A stretch of DNA of 64,000 nucleotides, from positions 23,126,341-23,190,340 of the forward strand of contig JAQNBH010000011.1 of assembly GCA_028752905.1 (NCBI GenBank). The letters are read 5' to 3'. The notes beneath the pieces were generated by a model. The model worked only from the letters and a program-made list of their open reading frames with translations, searched no databases and had not been told where the DNA came from. This stretch comes from Cladorhizidae sp. MBARI D1340-BT2. Taxonomy: Eukaryota; Porifera; Demospongiae; Poecilosclerida; Cladorhizidae. Positions 39,882 to 52,400 of the stretch are shown here, piece after piece. Each line of letters opens with the position of its first letter. Position 1 is the first letter of the stretch. Position numbers and translations under genes: made by a program.

Positions 39882-42800
39882 GTATACCCAGGCTGTTGAT
39901 GCAACCTAGGTATACCCAGGCAGGTGATACAACCTAGGTATACCCAGTCAGCTGATGCAACCGAGGTATAGCATGGCAATTGAGAGAACCTAAGTATACC
40001 CAGGCAGTTGATGCAACCTAGGTATACCCAGACAGCTGATGCAACATAGGTATACCCAGGCAGTTGATGCAACCTAGGTATACCCAGGCAGCTGATGTAA
40101 CCTAACAATATACAGGCAATGGATGCAACCTAGGTATAGCCAGGCAGCTGATGCATACTAGGTATACTCAGGCAATTGATGCAACCTAGGTATACCCTGG
40201 CAGCTGATGCAACCTAAGTATACCCAGGAAGCTGATACAACCTAGGTATATTCAGACAGTTGATGCAACCTAGGTATACCCAAGCAGTTGATGCAATCTA
40301 GGTATATCTAGGCAGTTGATGCAACATAGGTATACCCAGGCAGTTGATGCAACCTAGGTATACCCACCCAGGCAGCTGATGTAACCTAAGAATACTCAGG
40401 CAATTGATGCAACCTAGGTATACCCAGGCAGTTGATGCAACCTAGGTATACCAAGAAGCTGATACAACCTAGGTATACTCAGACAGCTGATGCAACCTAG
40501 GTATACCCAGGCAGCTGATAAAATCAAGGTATACCCAGGCAATTGATGGAACCTAGGTATATCCAGGCAGCTGATACAACCTAGGTATACCCAGGCAGTT
40601 AATGCAACCTAGGTATACCAATGCAACTGATACAATCTAGGTATACCCAGGCAGTTGAATTAACCTAGGTATACACAGGCAGTTGAAGCAACCTAGGTAT
40701 ACCCAGGCAGTTGATGCAACCTACATATACCCAGGCAGCTGATGCAACCTAGGTATACCCATGCAGTTGATGCAACCTAGGTATACCCAGGCAGCTGATA
40801 CAATCTAGGTATACCTAGGCAGTTGATGCAACCTAGGTATACCCAGGTAGCTGATTCAACCTAGGTATACCCAGGCAGTTGATGCAACCTATGTATGCCC
40901 AGGCAGCTGATACAATCTAGGTATAACGAGGCAGTTGATGCAAACTAGGTATACACAGGCAGCTGATACAATCTAGGTATACCCTGGAAATTGATGCAAT
41001 CTAGGTATACCCAGGCAGCTGATACAACCTAGGTATACCCAGGCAGATGATACAACCCAGGCAATCCTAGGTATACCCAGGCAGTTGATTCAACCTAGGT
41101 ATACCCAGGCAGCTGATGCAAACTAGGTATACCCAGGCAGTTGATGCAACCTACATATACCAGGCAGTTGATGCAACCTAGATATACTCAGGCATTTGAT
41201 GCAACGCCAGTCAATTGATGCAAACTAGGTATACCAAAGCGTATGTTGCAACCATGGTATACACAGGCAATTGATGCAACCTAGGTATACCCAGGTAGAT
41301 GATGCAATTAGGTATACCCAAGCAGTGGATGCAACCTAGGTATACCCAGACAGCTGATGCAACATAGGTATACCCAGGCAGTTGATGCAACCTAGGTATA
41401 ACCAGGCAGCTGATGTAACCTAAGTATACACAGGCAATGGATGCAACCTAGGTATAGCCAGGCAATTAATAGAACCTAGGTATACCCAGGCAGTTGATGC
41501 AACCTAGGTATACCCAGACAGCTGATGTAACGTAAGAATAGACAGGCAATGGATGCAACCGAGGTATAGCCAGGCATCTGATGCATTCTAGGTATACTCA
41601 GGCAATTGATGCAACCTAGGTATACCCAGGCAGTTGATGTACCCTACAAATACTCAGGCAGTTGATGCAACCTAGGCAGTTGATGCAACCTAGGTATACC
41701 TAGGCAATTGATGCAACCTAGGTATACCCAGGCAGTTGATGAAACGTAGGTGTAACCTGGCAGCTGATGCAACCTAGGTATACCCAGGCATTTGATGCAG
41801 CCTATGTATATCCAGGCAGCTGAAGCAACCTAGGTAAACCCAAGCAGTTGATGCAACCTAGGTATAAACAGGCAGTTGTTGCAATTTAGGTATACTCAGA
41901 CAGTTGATGCAACCTAGGTATAAAGAGACAGTTGATTCAACCTAGGTATAGCCAGGCAGTTGATGCAACCTAGGTTTACCAGGGCAATTGATGCAACCTA
42001 GGTATAGCCAGGCAGTTGATGCAATCTAAATATAGCCAGGCAGTGATAAAACCTAGGCTATACACAGGCAGTTGATGCAACCTAGGTATAGCCAGGCAGT
42101 TAATGCAACCTAGGTATACTCAGGCAGTTGATGCAATCTAGGTATAACCAGGCAGTTGATGCATCCTAGGTATACCCAGGCAGTTGATGCAACTAGGTAT
42201 ACCTATGCAGCTGATGTAATTTAGGTATACCCAAGCAGTAGATGCACCCTAGGTATACCCAGGCATTTGATGCAACCTAGGTATACCCAGGCAGTTGATG
42301 CAACCTAGGTATACCAAGGCAGTTGATGCAAACTAGGTATAGCCAGGCAGTTGATGCAAGCTAGGTATACCCAGGCAGTTGATGCAAACTATGTATAGCC
42401 AGGCACTTGATGCAACCTAAGTATAGCCAGGCAGTGATGCAACCTAGGTACACCCAGGCAGTTGATGCGACCTAGGATACCCAGGCAGTTGAATCAACCT
42501 AGATATACACAGGCAGTTGAAGCAACCTAGGTATACCCTGGCAGTTGATGGAACCTACGTATACCCAGGCAGCTGATGCAACCTACGTATACCCATGCAG
42601 TTGATGCAACCTAGGTATAACCAGGCAATTTATGCAACGTAGGTATACCCAGGCAGCTGATGCAACCTAGGTATACCTAGGAAGCTGATGCAACCTAGGT
42701 ATACTCAGACAGCTGATGCAACCTAGTTATACCCAAGCAGCTGATACAATCAAGGTATACCCAGGCAATTGATGGAACCTAGGTATATCCAGGCAGCTGA

Positions 42801-42950
42801 TACAACCTAGGTATACCCAGGCAGTTAATGCAACCTAGGTATACCAAGGCATCTGATACAATCTAGGTATACCCAGGCAGTTGAATCAACCTAGGTATAC
42901 ACAGGCAGTTGAGGCAACCTAGGTATACCCAGGCAGTTGATGCAATCTAG
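39882..42950 (+). repeat. 3,069-bp higher-order unit, copy 1
   Basis: Followed at once by 42,951-46,019 at a constant +3,069 bp. I compared the two through most of their length, line by line where rare variants occur, and saw no difference. Even private forms are shared: GAATTAACC (40,657 and 43,726), TATAACGAGG (40,922 and 43,991), CGTATGTTGCAACC (41,240 and 44,309), GTAAGAATAGACAGG (41,532 and 44,601) and TAGGTAAACCCAAGC (41,831 and 44,900). The 112-bp block is present once, at 41,839-41,950. Confidence 0.92.
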
Positions 42951-45900
42951 GTATACCCAGGCTGTTGATGCAACCTAGGTATACCCAGGCAGGTGATACA
43001 ACCTAGGTATACCCAGTCAGCTGATGCAACCGAGGTATAGCATGGCAATTGAGAGAACCTAAGTATACCCAGGCAGTTGATGCAACCTAGGTATACCCAG
43101 ACAGCTGATGCAACATAGGTATACCCAGGCAGTTGATGCAACCTAGGTATACCCAGGCAGCTGATGTAACCTAACAATATACAGGCAATGGATGCAACCT
43201 AGGTATAGCCAGGCAGCTGATGCATACTAGGTATACTCAGGCAATTGATGCAACCTAGGTATACCCTGGCAGCTGATGCAACCTAAGTATACCCAGGAAG
43301 CTGATACAACCTAGGTATATTCAGACAGTTGATGCAACCTAGGTATACCCAAGCAGTTGATGCAATCTAGGTATATCTAGGCAGTTGATGCAACATAGGT
43401 ATACCCAGGCAGTTGATGCAACCTAGGTATACCCACCCAGGCAGCTGATGTAACCTAAGAATACTCAGGCAATTGATGCAACCTAGGTATACCCAGGCAG
43501 TTGATGCAACCTAGGTATACCAAGAAGCTGATACAACCTAGGTATACTCAGACAGCTGATGCAACCTAGGTATACCCAGGCAGCTGATAAAATCAAGGTA
43601 TACCCAGGCAATTGATGGAACCTAGGTATATCCAGGCAGCTGATACAACCTAGGTATACCCAGGCAGTTAATGCAACCTAGGTATACCAATGCAACTGAT
43701 ACAATCTAGGTATACCCAGGCAGTTGAATTAACCTAGGTATACACAGGCAGTTGAAGCAACCTAGGTATACCCAGGCAGTTGATGCAACCTACATATACC
43801 CAGGCAGCTGATGCAACCTAGGTATACCCATGCAGTTGATGCAACCTAGGTATACCCAGGCAGCTGATACAATCTAGGTATACCTAGGCAGTTGATGCAA
43901 CCTAGGTATACCCAGGTAGCTGATTCAACCTAGGTATACCCAGGCAGTTGATGCAACCTATGTATGCCCAGGCAGCTGATACAATCTAGGTATAACGAGG
44001 CAGTTGATGCAAACTAGGTATACACAGGCAGCTGATACAATCTAGGTATACCCTGGAAATTGATGCAATCTAGGTATACCCAGGCAGCTGATACAACCTA
44101 GGTATACCCAGGCAGATGATACAACCCAGGCAATCCTAGGTATACCCAGGCAGTTGATTCAACCTAGGTATACCCAGGCAGCTGATGCAAACTAGGTATA
44201 CCCAGGCAGTTGATGCAACCTACATATACCAGGCAGTTGATGCAACCTAGATATACTCAGGCATTTGATGCAACGCCAGTCAATTGATGCAAACTAGGTA
44301 TACCAAAGCGTATGTTGCAACCATGGTATACACAGGCAATTGATGCAACCTAGGTATACCCAGGTAGATGATGCAATTAGGTATACCCAAGCAGTGGATG
44401 CAACCTAGGTATACCCAGACAGCTGATGCAACATAGGTATACCCAGGCAGTTGATGCAACCTAGGTATAACCAGGCAGCTGATGTAACCTAAGTATACAC
44501 AGGCAATGGATGCAACCTAGGTATAGCCAGGCAATTAATAGAACCTAGGTATACCCAGGCAGTTGATGCAACCTAGGTATACCCAGACAGCTGATGTAAC
44601 GTAAGAATAGACAGGCAATGGATGCAACCGAGGTATAGCCAGGCATCTGATGCATTCTAGGTATACTCAGGCAATTGATGCAACCTAGGTATACCCAGGC
44701 AGTTGATGTACCCTACAAATACTCAGGCAGTTGATGCAACCTAGGCAGTTGATGCAACCTAGGTATACCTAGGCAATTGATGCAACCTAGGTATACCCAG
44801 GCAGTTGATGAAACGTAGGTGTAACCTGGCAGCTGATGCAACCTAGGTATACCCAGGCATTTGATGCAGCCTATGTATATCCAGGCAGCTGAAGCAACCT
44901 AGGTAAACCCAAGCAGTTGATGCAACCTAGGTATAAACAGGCAGTTGTTGCAATTTAGGTATACTCAGACAGTTGATGCAACCTAGGTATAAAGAGACAG
45001 TTGATTCAACCTAGGTATAGCCAGGCAGTTGATGCAACCTAGGTTTACCAGGGCAATTGATGCAACCTAGGTATAGCCAGGCAGTTGATGCAATCTAAAT
45101 ATAGCCAGGCAGTGATAAAACCTAGGCTATACACAGGCAGTTGATGCAACCTAGGTATAGCCAGGCAGTTAATGCAACCTAGGTATACTCAGGCAGTTGA
45201 TGCAATCTAGGTATAACCAGGCAGTTGATGCATCCTAGGTATACCCAGGCAGTTGATGCAACTAGGTATACCTATGCAGCTGATGTAATTTAGGTATACC
45301 CAAGCAGTAGATGCACCCTAGGTATACCCAGGCATTTGATGCAACCTAGGTATACCCAGGCAGTTGATGCAACCTAGGTATACCAAGGCAGTTGATGCAA
45401 ACTAGGTATAGCCAGGCAGTTGATGCAAGCTAGGTATACCCAGGCAGTTGATGCAAACTATGTATAGCCAGGCACTTGATGCAACCTAAGTATAGCCAGG
45501 CAGTGATGCAACCTAGGTACACCCAGGCAGTTGATGCGACCTAGGATACCCAGGCAGTTGAATCAACCTAGATATACACAGGCAGTTGAAGCAACCTAGG
45601 TATACCCTGGCAGTTGATGGAACCTACGTATACCCAGGCAGCTGATGCAACCTACGTATACCCATGCAGTTGATGCAACCTAGGTATAACCAGGCAATTT
45701 ATGCAACGTAGGTATACCCAGGCAGCTGATGCAACCTAGGTATACCTAGGAAGCTGATGCAACCTAGGTATACTCAGACAGCTGATGCAACCTAGTTATA
45801 CCCAAGCAGCTGATACAATCAAGGTATACCCAGGCAATTGATGGAACCTAGGTATATCCAGGCAGCTGATACAACCTAGGTATACCCAGGCAGTTAATGC

Positions 45901-46019
45901 AACCTAGGTATACCAAGGCATCTGATACAATCTAGGTATACCCAGGCAGTTGAATCAACCTAGGTATACACAGGCAGTTGAGGCAACCTAGGTATACCCA
46001 GGCAGTTGATGCAATCTAG
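42951..46019 (+). repeat. 3,069-bp higher-order unit, copy 2
   Basis: Apparently identical copy of 39,882-42,950. The left joint lies in a GCAATCTAGGTATACCCAGG monomer that continues as GCTGTTGATG, as at 39,892. The single 112-bp block lies at 44,908-45,019. After it the array continues from an internal point of the same unit (GTATATCTAGG at 46,020). Confidence 0.92.
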
Positions 46020-48724
46020 GTATATCTAGGCAGTTGATGCAACATAGGTATACCCAGGCAGTTGATGCAACCTAGGTATACCCACCCAGGCAGCTGATGT
46101 AACCTAAGAATACTCAGGCAATTGATGCAACCCAGGTATACCCAGGCAGTTGATGCAACCTAGGTATACCAAGAAGCTGATACAACCTAGGTATACTCAG
46201 ACAGCTGATGCAACCTAGGTATACCCAGGCAGCTGATAAAATCAAGGTATACCCAGGCAATTGATGGAACCTAGGTATATCCAGGCAGCTGATACAACCT
46301 AGGTATACCCAGGCAGTTAATGCAACCTAGGTATACCAATGCAACTGATACAATCTAGGTATACCCAGGCAGTTGAATCAACCTAGGTATACACAGGCAG
46401 TTGAAGCAACCTAGGTATACCCAGGCAGTTGATGCAACCTACGTATACCCAGGCAGCTGATGCAACCTAGGTATACCCATGCAGTTGATGCAACCTAGGT
46501 ATACCCAGGCAGCTGATACAATCTAGGTATACCCAGGCAGTTGATGCAACCTAGGTATACCCAGGTAGCTGATTCAACCTAGGTATACCCAGGCAGTTGA
46601 TGCAACCTATGTATGCCCAGGCAGCTGATACAATCTAGGTATACCCAGGCAGTTGATGCAAACTAGGTATACACAGGCAGCTGATACAATCTAGGTATAC
46701 CCAGGAAATTGATGCAATCTAGGTATACCCAGGCAGCTGATACAACCTAGGTATACCCAGGCAGATGATACAACCCAGGCAATCCTAGGTATACCCAGGC
46801 AGTTGATTCAACCTAGGTATACCCAGGCAGCTGATGCAAACTAGGTATACCCAGGCAGTTGATGCAACCTACATATACCAGGCAGTTGATGCAACCTAGA
46901 TATACTCAGGCATTTGATGCAACGCCAGTCAATTGATGCAAACTAGGTATACCAAAGCGTATGTTGCAACCATGGTATACACAGGCAATTGATGCAACCT
47001 AGGTATACCCAGGTAGATGATGCAATTAGGTATACCCAAGCAGTGGATGCAACCTAGGTATACCCAGACAGCTGATGCAACATAGGTATACCCAGGCAGT
47101 TGATGCAACCTAGGTATAACCAGGCAGCTGATGTAACCTAAGTATACACAGGCAATGGATGCAACCTAGGTATAGCCAGGCAATTAATAGAACCTAGGTA
47201 TACCCAGGCAGTTGATGCAACCTAGGTATACCCAGACAGCTGATGTAACATAGGTATACCCAGGCAGTTGATGCAACCTAGGTATACCCAGGCAGCTGAT
47301 GTAACCTAAGAATACACAGGCAATGGATGCAACCGAGGTATAGCCAGGCATCTGATGCATACTAGGTATACTCAGGCAATTGATGCAACCTAGGTATACC
47401 CAGGCAGTTGATGTACCCTACAAATACTCAGGCAGTTGATGCAACCTAGGCAGTTGATGCAACCTAGGTATACCTAGGCAATTGATGCAACCTAGGTATA
47501 CCCAGGCAGTTGATGAAACGTAGGTGTAACCTGGCAGCTGATGCAACCTAGGTATACCCAGGCATTTGATGCAGCCTATGTATATCCAGGCAGCTGAAGC
47601 AACCTAGGTATACCCAAGCAGTTGATGCAACCTAGGTATAAACAGGCAGTTGTTGCAATCTAGGTATACTCAGACAGTTGATGCAACCTAGGTATAAAGA
47701 GACAGTTGATTCAATCTAGGTATAGCCAGGCAGTTGATGCAACCTAGGTTTACCAGGGCAGTTGATGCAACCTAGGTATAGCCAGGCAGTTGATGCAACC
47801 TAAGTATAGCCAGGCAGTGATAAAACCTAGGCTATACACAGGCAGTTAATGCAACCTAGGTATAGCCAGTCAGTTAATGCAACCTAGGTATACTCAGGCA
47901 GTTGATGCAATCTAGGTATAACCAGGCAGTTGATGCATCCTAGGTATACCCAGGCAGTTGATGCAACTAGGTATACCTATGCAGCTGATGTAATTTAGGT
48001 ATACCCAAGCAGTAGATGCACCCTAGGTATACCCAGGCATTTGATGCAACCTAGGTATACCCAGGCAGTTGATGCAACCTAGGTATACCAAGGCAGTTGA
48101 TGCAAACTAGGTATAGCCAGGCAGTTGATGCAAGCTAGGTATACCCAGGCAGTTGATGCAAACTATGTATAGCCAGGCACTTGATGCAACCTAAGTATAG
48201 CCAGGCAGTGATGCAACCTAGGTACACCCAGGCAGTTGATGCGACCTAGGATACCCAGGCAGTTGAATCAACCTAGATATACACAGGCAGTTGAAGTAAC
48301 CTAGGTATACCCAGGCAGTTGATGGAACCTACGTATACCCAGGCAGCTGATGCAACCTACGTATACCCAGGCAGTTGATGCAACCTAGGTATAACCAGGC
48401 AATTGATGCAACATAGGTATACCCAGGCAGCTGATGCAACCTAGGTATACCTAGGAAGCTGATACAACCTAGGTATACTCAGACAGCTGATGCAACCTAG
48501 TTATACCCAGGCAGCTGGTACAATCAAGGTATACCCAGGCAATTGATGGAACCTAGGTATATCCAGGCAGCTGATACAACCTAGGTATACCCAGGCAGTT
48601 AATGCAACCTAGGTATACCAAGGCATCTGATACAATCTAGGTATACCCAGGCAGTTGAATCAACCTAGGTATACACAGGCAGTTGAAGCAACCTAGGTAT
48701 ACCCAGGAAGTTGATGCAATCTAG
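46020..48724 (+). repeat. 2,705-bp higher-order unit, copy 3
   Basis: Related to the 3,069-bp units but starting further inside them. The offset from copy 2 is 2,649 bp at the left (GTATATCTAGG, CCCACCCAGG) and 2,705 bp later, because copy 3 has two extra monomers near 47,250-47,300. It has GAATCAACC and CTACGTATACC where copies 1 and 2 have GAATTAACC and CTACATATACC. The single 112-bp block is at 47,613-47,724. Confidence 0.85.
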
Positions 48725-50630
48725 GTATATCTAGGCAGTTGATGCAACATAGGTATACCCAGGCAGTTGATGCAACCTAGGTATACCCACCCAGGCAGCT
48801 GATGTAACCTAAGAATACTCAGGCAATTGATGCAACCTAGGTATACCCAGGCAGTTGATGCAACCTAGGTATACCAAGAAGCTGATACAACCTAGGTATA
48901 CTCAGACAGCTGATGCAACCTAGGTATACCCAGGCAGCTGATACAATCAAGGTATACCCAGGCAATTGATGGAACCTAGGTATATCCAGGCAGCTGATAA
49001 AACCTAGGTATACCCAGGCAGTTAATGCAACCTAGGTATACCAATGCAACTGATACAATCTAGGTATACCCAGGCAGTTGAATCAACCTAGGTATACACA
49101 GGCAGTTGAAGCAACCTAGGTATACCCAGGCAGTTGATGCAACCTACGTATACCCAGGCAGCTGATGCAACCTAGGTATACCCATGCAGTTGATGCAACC
49201 TAGGTATACCCAGGCAGCTGATACAATCTAGGTATACCCAGGCAGTTGATGCAACCTAGGTATACCCAGGTAGTTGATGCAACCTATGTATGCCCAGGCA
49301 GCTGATACAATCTAGGTATACACAGGCAGTTGATGCAAACTAGGTATACACAGGCAGCTGATACAATCTAGGTATACCCAGGAAATTGATGCAAACTAGG
49401 TATACCCAGGCAGCTGATACAACCTAGGTATACCCAGGCAGATGATACAACCCAGGCAATCCTAGGTATACCCAGGCAGTTGATTCAACCAAGGTATACC
49501 CAGGCAGCTGATGCAAACTAGGTATACCCAGGTAGTTGATGCAACCTACATATACCAGGCAGTTGATGCAACCTAGATATACTCAGGCATTTGATGCAAC
49601 GCCAGTCAATTGATGCAAACTAGGTATACCAAAGCGTATGTTGCAACCATGGTATACACAGGCAATTGATGCAACCTAGGTACACCCAGGTAGATGATGC
49701 AATTAGGTATACCCAAGCAGTGGATGCAACCTAGGTATACCCAGACAGCTGATGCAACATAGGTATATCCAGGCAGTTGATGCAACCTAGGTATAACCAG
49801 GCAGCTGATGTAACCTAAGTATACACAGGCAATGGATGCAACCTAGGTATAGCCAGGCAATTAATAGAACCTAGGTATACCCAGGCAGTTGATGCAACCT
49901 AGGTATACCCAGACAGCTGATGTAACATAGGTATACCCAGGCAGTTGATGCAACCTAGGTATACCCAGGCAGCTGATGTAACCTTAGAATACACAGGCAA
50001 TGGATGCAACCGAGGTATAGCCAGGCATCTGATGCATACTAGGTATACTCAGGCAATTGATGCAACCTAGGTATACCCAGGCAGTTGATTTACCCTACAA
50101 ATACTCAGGCAGTTGATGCAACCTAGGCAGTTGATGCAACCTAGGTATACCTAGGCAATTGATGCAACCTAGGTATACCCAGGCAGTTGATGAAACGTAG
50201 GTGTAACCTGGCAGCTGATGCAACCTAGGTATACCCAGGCATTTGACGCAGCCTATGTATATCCAGGCAGCTGAAGCAACCTAGGTATACCCAAGCAGTT
50301 GATGCAACCTAGGTATAAACAGGCAGTTGTTGCAATCTAGGTATACTCAGCCAGTTGATGCAACCTAGGTATAAAGAGACAGTTGATTCAACCTAGGTAT
50401 AGCCAGGCAGTTGATGCAACCTAGGTTTACCAGGGCAGTTGATGCAACCTAGGTATAGCCAGGCAGTTGATGCAACCTAAATATAGCCAGGCAGTGATAA
50501 AACCTAGGCTATACACAGGCAGTTGATGCAACCTAGGTATAGCCAGGCAGTTAATGCAACCTAGGTATACTCAGGCAGTTGATGCAATCTAGGTATAACC
50601 AGGCAGTTGATGCATCCTAGGTATACCAAG
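48725..50630 (+). repeat. Truncated higher-order unit, copy 4
   Basis: Follows copy 3 at +2,705 bp, then +2,677 bp (one monomer fewer, near 49,265, where the GATTCAACC monomer after CAGGTAG is missing). It ends near 50,630, where GATGCATCCTAGGTATACC switches to AAGGCAGCTGATGCAACC, a context known from about 30,925 and 37,187. The single 112-bp block is at 50,290-50,401. Confidence 0.85.
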
Positions 50631-50789
50631 GCAGCTGATGCAACCTAGGTATACCCAGGCAGTTGGTGCAACCTAGATATACTCAGGCAGTTGGTGCAAC
50701 CTAGGTATACCCAGACAATTGATGCAACCAAGGTATACCCAGGCAGTTGATCCGACCTGGGTATACCCAGTCAGTTGATGCAACCTAGG

Positions 50790-51065
50790 TATACCCACGC
50801 AGCTGATGCAACCTAGATATAGCCAGGCAGTTGATACAACCTATGTATACCAGGCAGTTGATGCAACCTAGGTATATGCAGGTAGATGATGCAATTAGGT
50901 ATACCCAAGCAGTGGATGCAACCTAGGTATACCCACGCAGCTGATGCAACCTAGGTATAGCCAGGCAGTTGATACAACCTATGTATACCAGGCAGTTGAT
51001 GCAACCTAGGTATATGCAGGTAGATGATGCAATTAGGTATACCCAAGCAGTGGATGCAACCTAGG
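50790..51065 (+). repeat. 138-bp local tandem duplication
   Basis: Two direct copies of five monomers (50,790-50,927 and 50,928-51,065), from CCCACGCAGCTG through the 26-bp TATACCAGG monomer to the CAAGCAGTGG monomer. One difference was seen (CTAGATATAGCC/CTAGGTATAGCC). The length is 5 x 28 minus 2, as expected with one 26-bp monomer inside. Confidence 0.88.
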
Positions 51066-52400
51066 TATACCCAGACAGCTGATGCAACATAGGTATAACC
51101 CAGGCAGTTGATGCAACCTAGGTATACCCAGGCAGCTGATGTAACCTAAGTATACACAGGCAATGGATGCAACCTAGGTATAGCCAGGCAATTAATAGAA
51201 CCTAGGTATACCCAGGCAGTTGATGCAACCTAGGTATACCCAGACAGCTGATGTCACATAGGTATACCCAGGCAGTTGATGCAACCTAGGTATACCCAGG
51301 CAGCTGATGTAACCTAAGAATACACAGGCTATGGATGCAACCGAGGTATAGCCAGGCATCTGATGCATACTAGGTATACTCAGGCAATTGATGCAACCTA
51401 GGTATACCCAGTCAGTTGATGTACCCTAGAAATACTCAGGCAGTTGATACAACCTAGGCAGTTGATGCAACCTAGGTATACCTAGGCAATTGATGCAACC
51501 TAGGTATACCCAGGCAGTTGATGAAACGTAGGTGTACCCTGGCAGCTGATGCAACCTAGGTATACCCAGGCATTTGATGCAGCCTATGTATATCCAGGCA
51601 GCTGATGCAACCTAGGTATACCCAAGCAGTTGATGCAACCTAGGTATAAACAGGCAGTTGTTGCAATCTAGGTATACTCAGACAGTTGATGCAACCTAGG
51701 TATAAAGAGACAGTTGATTCAACCTAGGTATAGCCAGGCAGTTGATGCAACCTAGGTTTACCCGGGCAGTTGATGCAACCTAGGTATAGCCAGGCAGTTG
51801 ATGCAACCTAAATATAGCCAGGCAGTGATAAAACCTAGGCTATACACAGGCACTTGATGCAACCTAGGTATAGCCAGGCAGTTAATGTAACCTAGTATAC
51901 TCAGGCAGTTGATGCAATCTAGGTATAACCAGGCAGTTGATGCATCCTAGGTATACCCAGGCAGCTGATGCAACTAGGTATACCTATGCAGCTGATGTAA
52001 TTTAGGTATACCCAAGCAATTGATGCAACCTAGGTATACCCAGGCATTTGATGCAACCTAGGTATACCCAGGCAGTTGATGCAACCTAGGTATACCCAGG
52101 CAGTTGATGCAAACTAGGTATAGCCAGGCACTTGATGCACCCTAAGTATAGCCAGGCAGTGATGCAACCTAGGTACATCCAGGCAGTTGATGCAACCTTG
52201 GATACCCAGGCAGTTGGATCAACCTAGGTATAAACAGGCAGTTGAAGCAACCTAGGTATACCCAGGCAGTTGATGCAATCTACGTATACCCAGGCAGCTG
52301 ATGCAACCTACGTATACCCATGCAGTTGATGCAAACTAGGTATAACCAGGCAGCTGATACAATCTAGGTATACCCAGGCAGTTGATGCAACCTAGGTATA
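51065..52400 (+). repeat. Last GTGATAAAACC-type unit
   Basis: Final copy of the marker at 51,825, with a single 112-bp block at 51,621-51,732, only 1,331 bp after the previous marker. To the right the variants change to the right-end family. Confidence 0.75.

Noticed and set aside
19824..51732. TATAAAGAGA as TATA-box promoters
   Set aside because: The motif is a one- or two-base variant of the GGTATACCCAGG part of the monomer and is copied with it. There is no gene downstream and no other promoter element.
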